Positions 27,491 to 27,965 of a stretch of DNA of 27,965 nt are shown piece after piece. How positions within the stretch are numbered: the first letter of the stretch is position 1; every line of letters begins with the position of its first letter. The notes beneath the pieces are model-generated. The model was given only the letters and a program-made list of their open reading frames with translations. It was not told the DNA's origin and did no database searches. Both the position numbers and the translations under genes were made by a program. The DNA is taken from IMG/VR virus record IMGVR_UViG_3300032116_001056, positions 1-27,965 of that record. One strand, written 5' to 3'. Origin of the DNA: a virus.

Positions 27491-27965
27491 CACCATCCTG
27501 CCTTGGTCAATATTTCTCTGGCATACTCGGCGTCGGCCCTGTAGTCGCGGAACTTCCGCTGCCAAAAATCACTGTCTATCATGGGCCAGATCATGGCGAT
27601 CTGCTCTTGAGATAGATTCTCCAGCAGAGTCATGCCAGATCCACAGTTGTACAACACCCATGGCGATATCTTACCCGTGGTGATGGCGTAGCACACCCGA
27701 TTGGTGTTACCATAGCGCAGATAATCTCGATCTGGATTGCCAGTTTCTTCAGCCCAGGTCATGGCTTCTTCTATGGCACGAGCCAGGGCGTCAGCAGTAG
27801 ATTCAGATCTAACATAGTCAGTGATGTATTCTCCATAGATAGAGTCTCTGCACCAGTGATCAATTTTTTTGTTGTGCTTGAGCAGCCAGTCAATGAACCG
27901 GGCGACATTTATGGCCTTGATGTCTACACAGTATCGTCCAAATTTTACGAATGCACGATAATAGG
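27490..27965 (-). CDS. Partial conserved phage protein upstream of mini-DnaE
   Basis: An open frame from the right edge to the TGA at 27490, 157 visible residues; the N-terminus lies beyond the window, and the ATG at 27762 is internal. The visible part reads YYRAFVKFGRYCVDIKAINV, then FIDWLLKHNKKIDHWCRDSI and YGEYITDYVRSESTADALAR, and later ISPWVLYNCGSGMTLLENLS. The pattern 'F-G-x-Y-C-x-x-x-K-x-I-N ... W-L-x-K-x-x-K-x-I-D-H-W-x-x-D-S-x-Y-G-E' is familiar from conserved proteins of T4-like marine phages, where it is uncharacterised. It is coupled by TGATG to the small DnaE-like gene, so the two products may work together. Confidence 0.78.
   Translation of the reverse strand, partial: YYRAFVKFGRYCVDIKAINVARFIDWLLKHNKKIDHWCRDSIYGEYITDYVRSESTADALARAIEEAMTWAEETGNPDRDYLRYGNTNRVCYAITTGKISPWVLYNCGSGMTLLENLSQEQIAMIWPMIDSDFWQRKFRDYRADAEYAREILTKAGW

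Overview
The window looks like part of the genome of a large tailed phage with T4-type (myovirus) organisation. Visible hallmarks are class Ia ribonucleotide reductase (nrdA, nrdB) with glutaredoxin, a gp41-type DnaB-like helicase next to a gp61-type primase, a PAAR spike tip, a beta-helix tailspike, 2OG-Fe(II) oxygenases, many small genes joined by ATGA or TGATG overlaps, and TAAATA-core elements resembling T4 late promoters. The host is probably a Gram-negative bacterium, plausibly a freshwater betaproteobacterium (Burkholderiales-like). That inference rests on the encoded Gram_neg_porin-type protein and a very proteobacterial IscU/IscA pair; nothing else fixes the host. Coding density is very high. 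No gene-free stretch exceeds about 140 bases, and I saw no tRNA, CRISPR array, transposase or integrase.

Layout, left to right. (a) 1-1832, minus strand: a run of very small genes of the early accessory type, with two strong sigma70-type promoters that are copies of one another. (b) 1861-3059: a terminator and a phage-borne outer-membrane porin. (c) 3137-5783: two large virion-type proteins, a PAAR spike tip and a small protein. (d) 5785-9801: an LSm-like small protein, glutaredoxin, nrdB and nrdA. (e) 9806-11850: a conserved phage protein and a pectate-lyase-fold tailspike. (f) 11862-14412: 2OG oxygenase, PD-(D/E)XK nuclease, iscA, iscU, 2OG oxygenase. (g) 14449-17413: coiled-coil, membrane-anchored and conserved phage proteins and a third oxygenase. 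(h) 17480-17869: an isolated small structural-type gene with its own late promoter, strong ribosome site and terminator. (i) 17941-20062: a 624-residue protein that appears to join a nucleotidyltransferase-like domain to a KxDG ligase-like domain, and a small partner.

(j) At about 20.1 kb the strand switches. A 566-residue C-family (DnaE-like) polymerase without a PHP domain and an SGNH-type protein are on the plus strand. They meet the minus-strand helicase, primase, second SGNH protein and a beta-rich structural protein tail to tail. (k) 26576-27965: a conserved plus-strand protein, then on the minus strand a second, drastically shortened DnaE-like protein (188 residues) coupled to a partial conserved phage gene.

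How it fits together (inference): nrdA, nrdB and glutaredoxin supply dNTPs, and helicase, primase and the DnaE-like proteins act in DNA synthesis or repair. IscU/IscA could support iron-sulfur enzymes in the infected cell, and the three oxygenases and NrdB also need iron, so this stretch has a marked iron theme. The porin and the SGNH hydrolases would act on the host envelope. The most unusual elements are the two reduced DnaE-like proteins, the nucleotidyltransferase/ligase-like fusion, the porin, the iscU-iscA pair, and the late or early promoters placed so close to start codons that the mRNAs would be leaderless.
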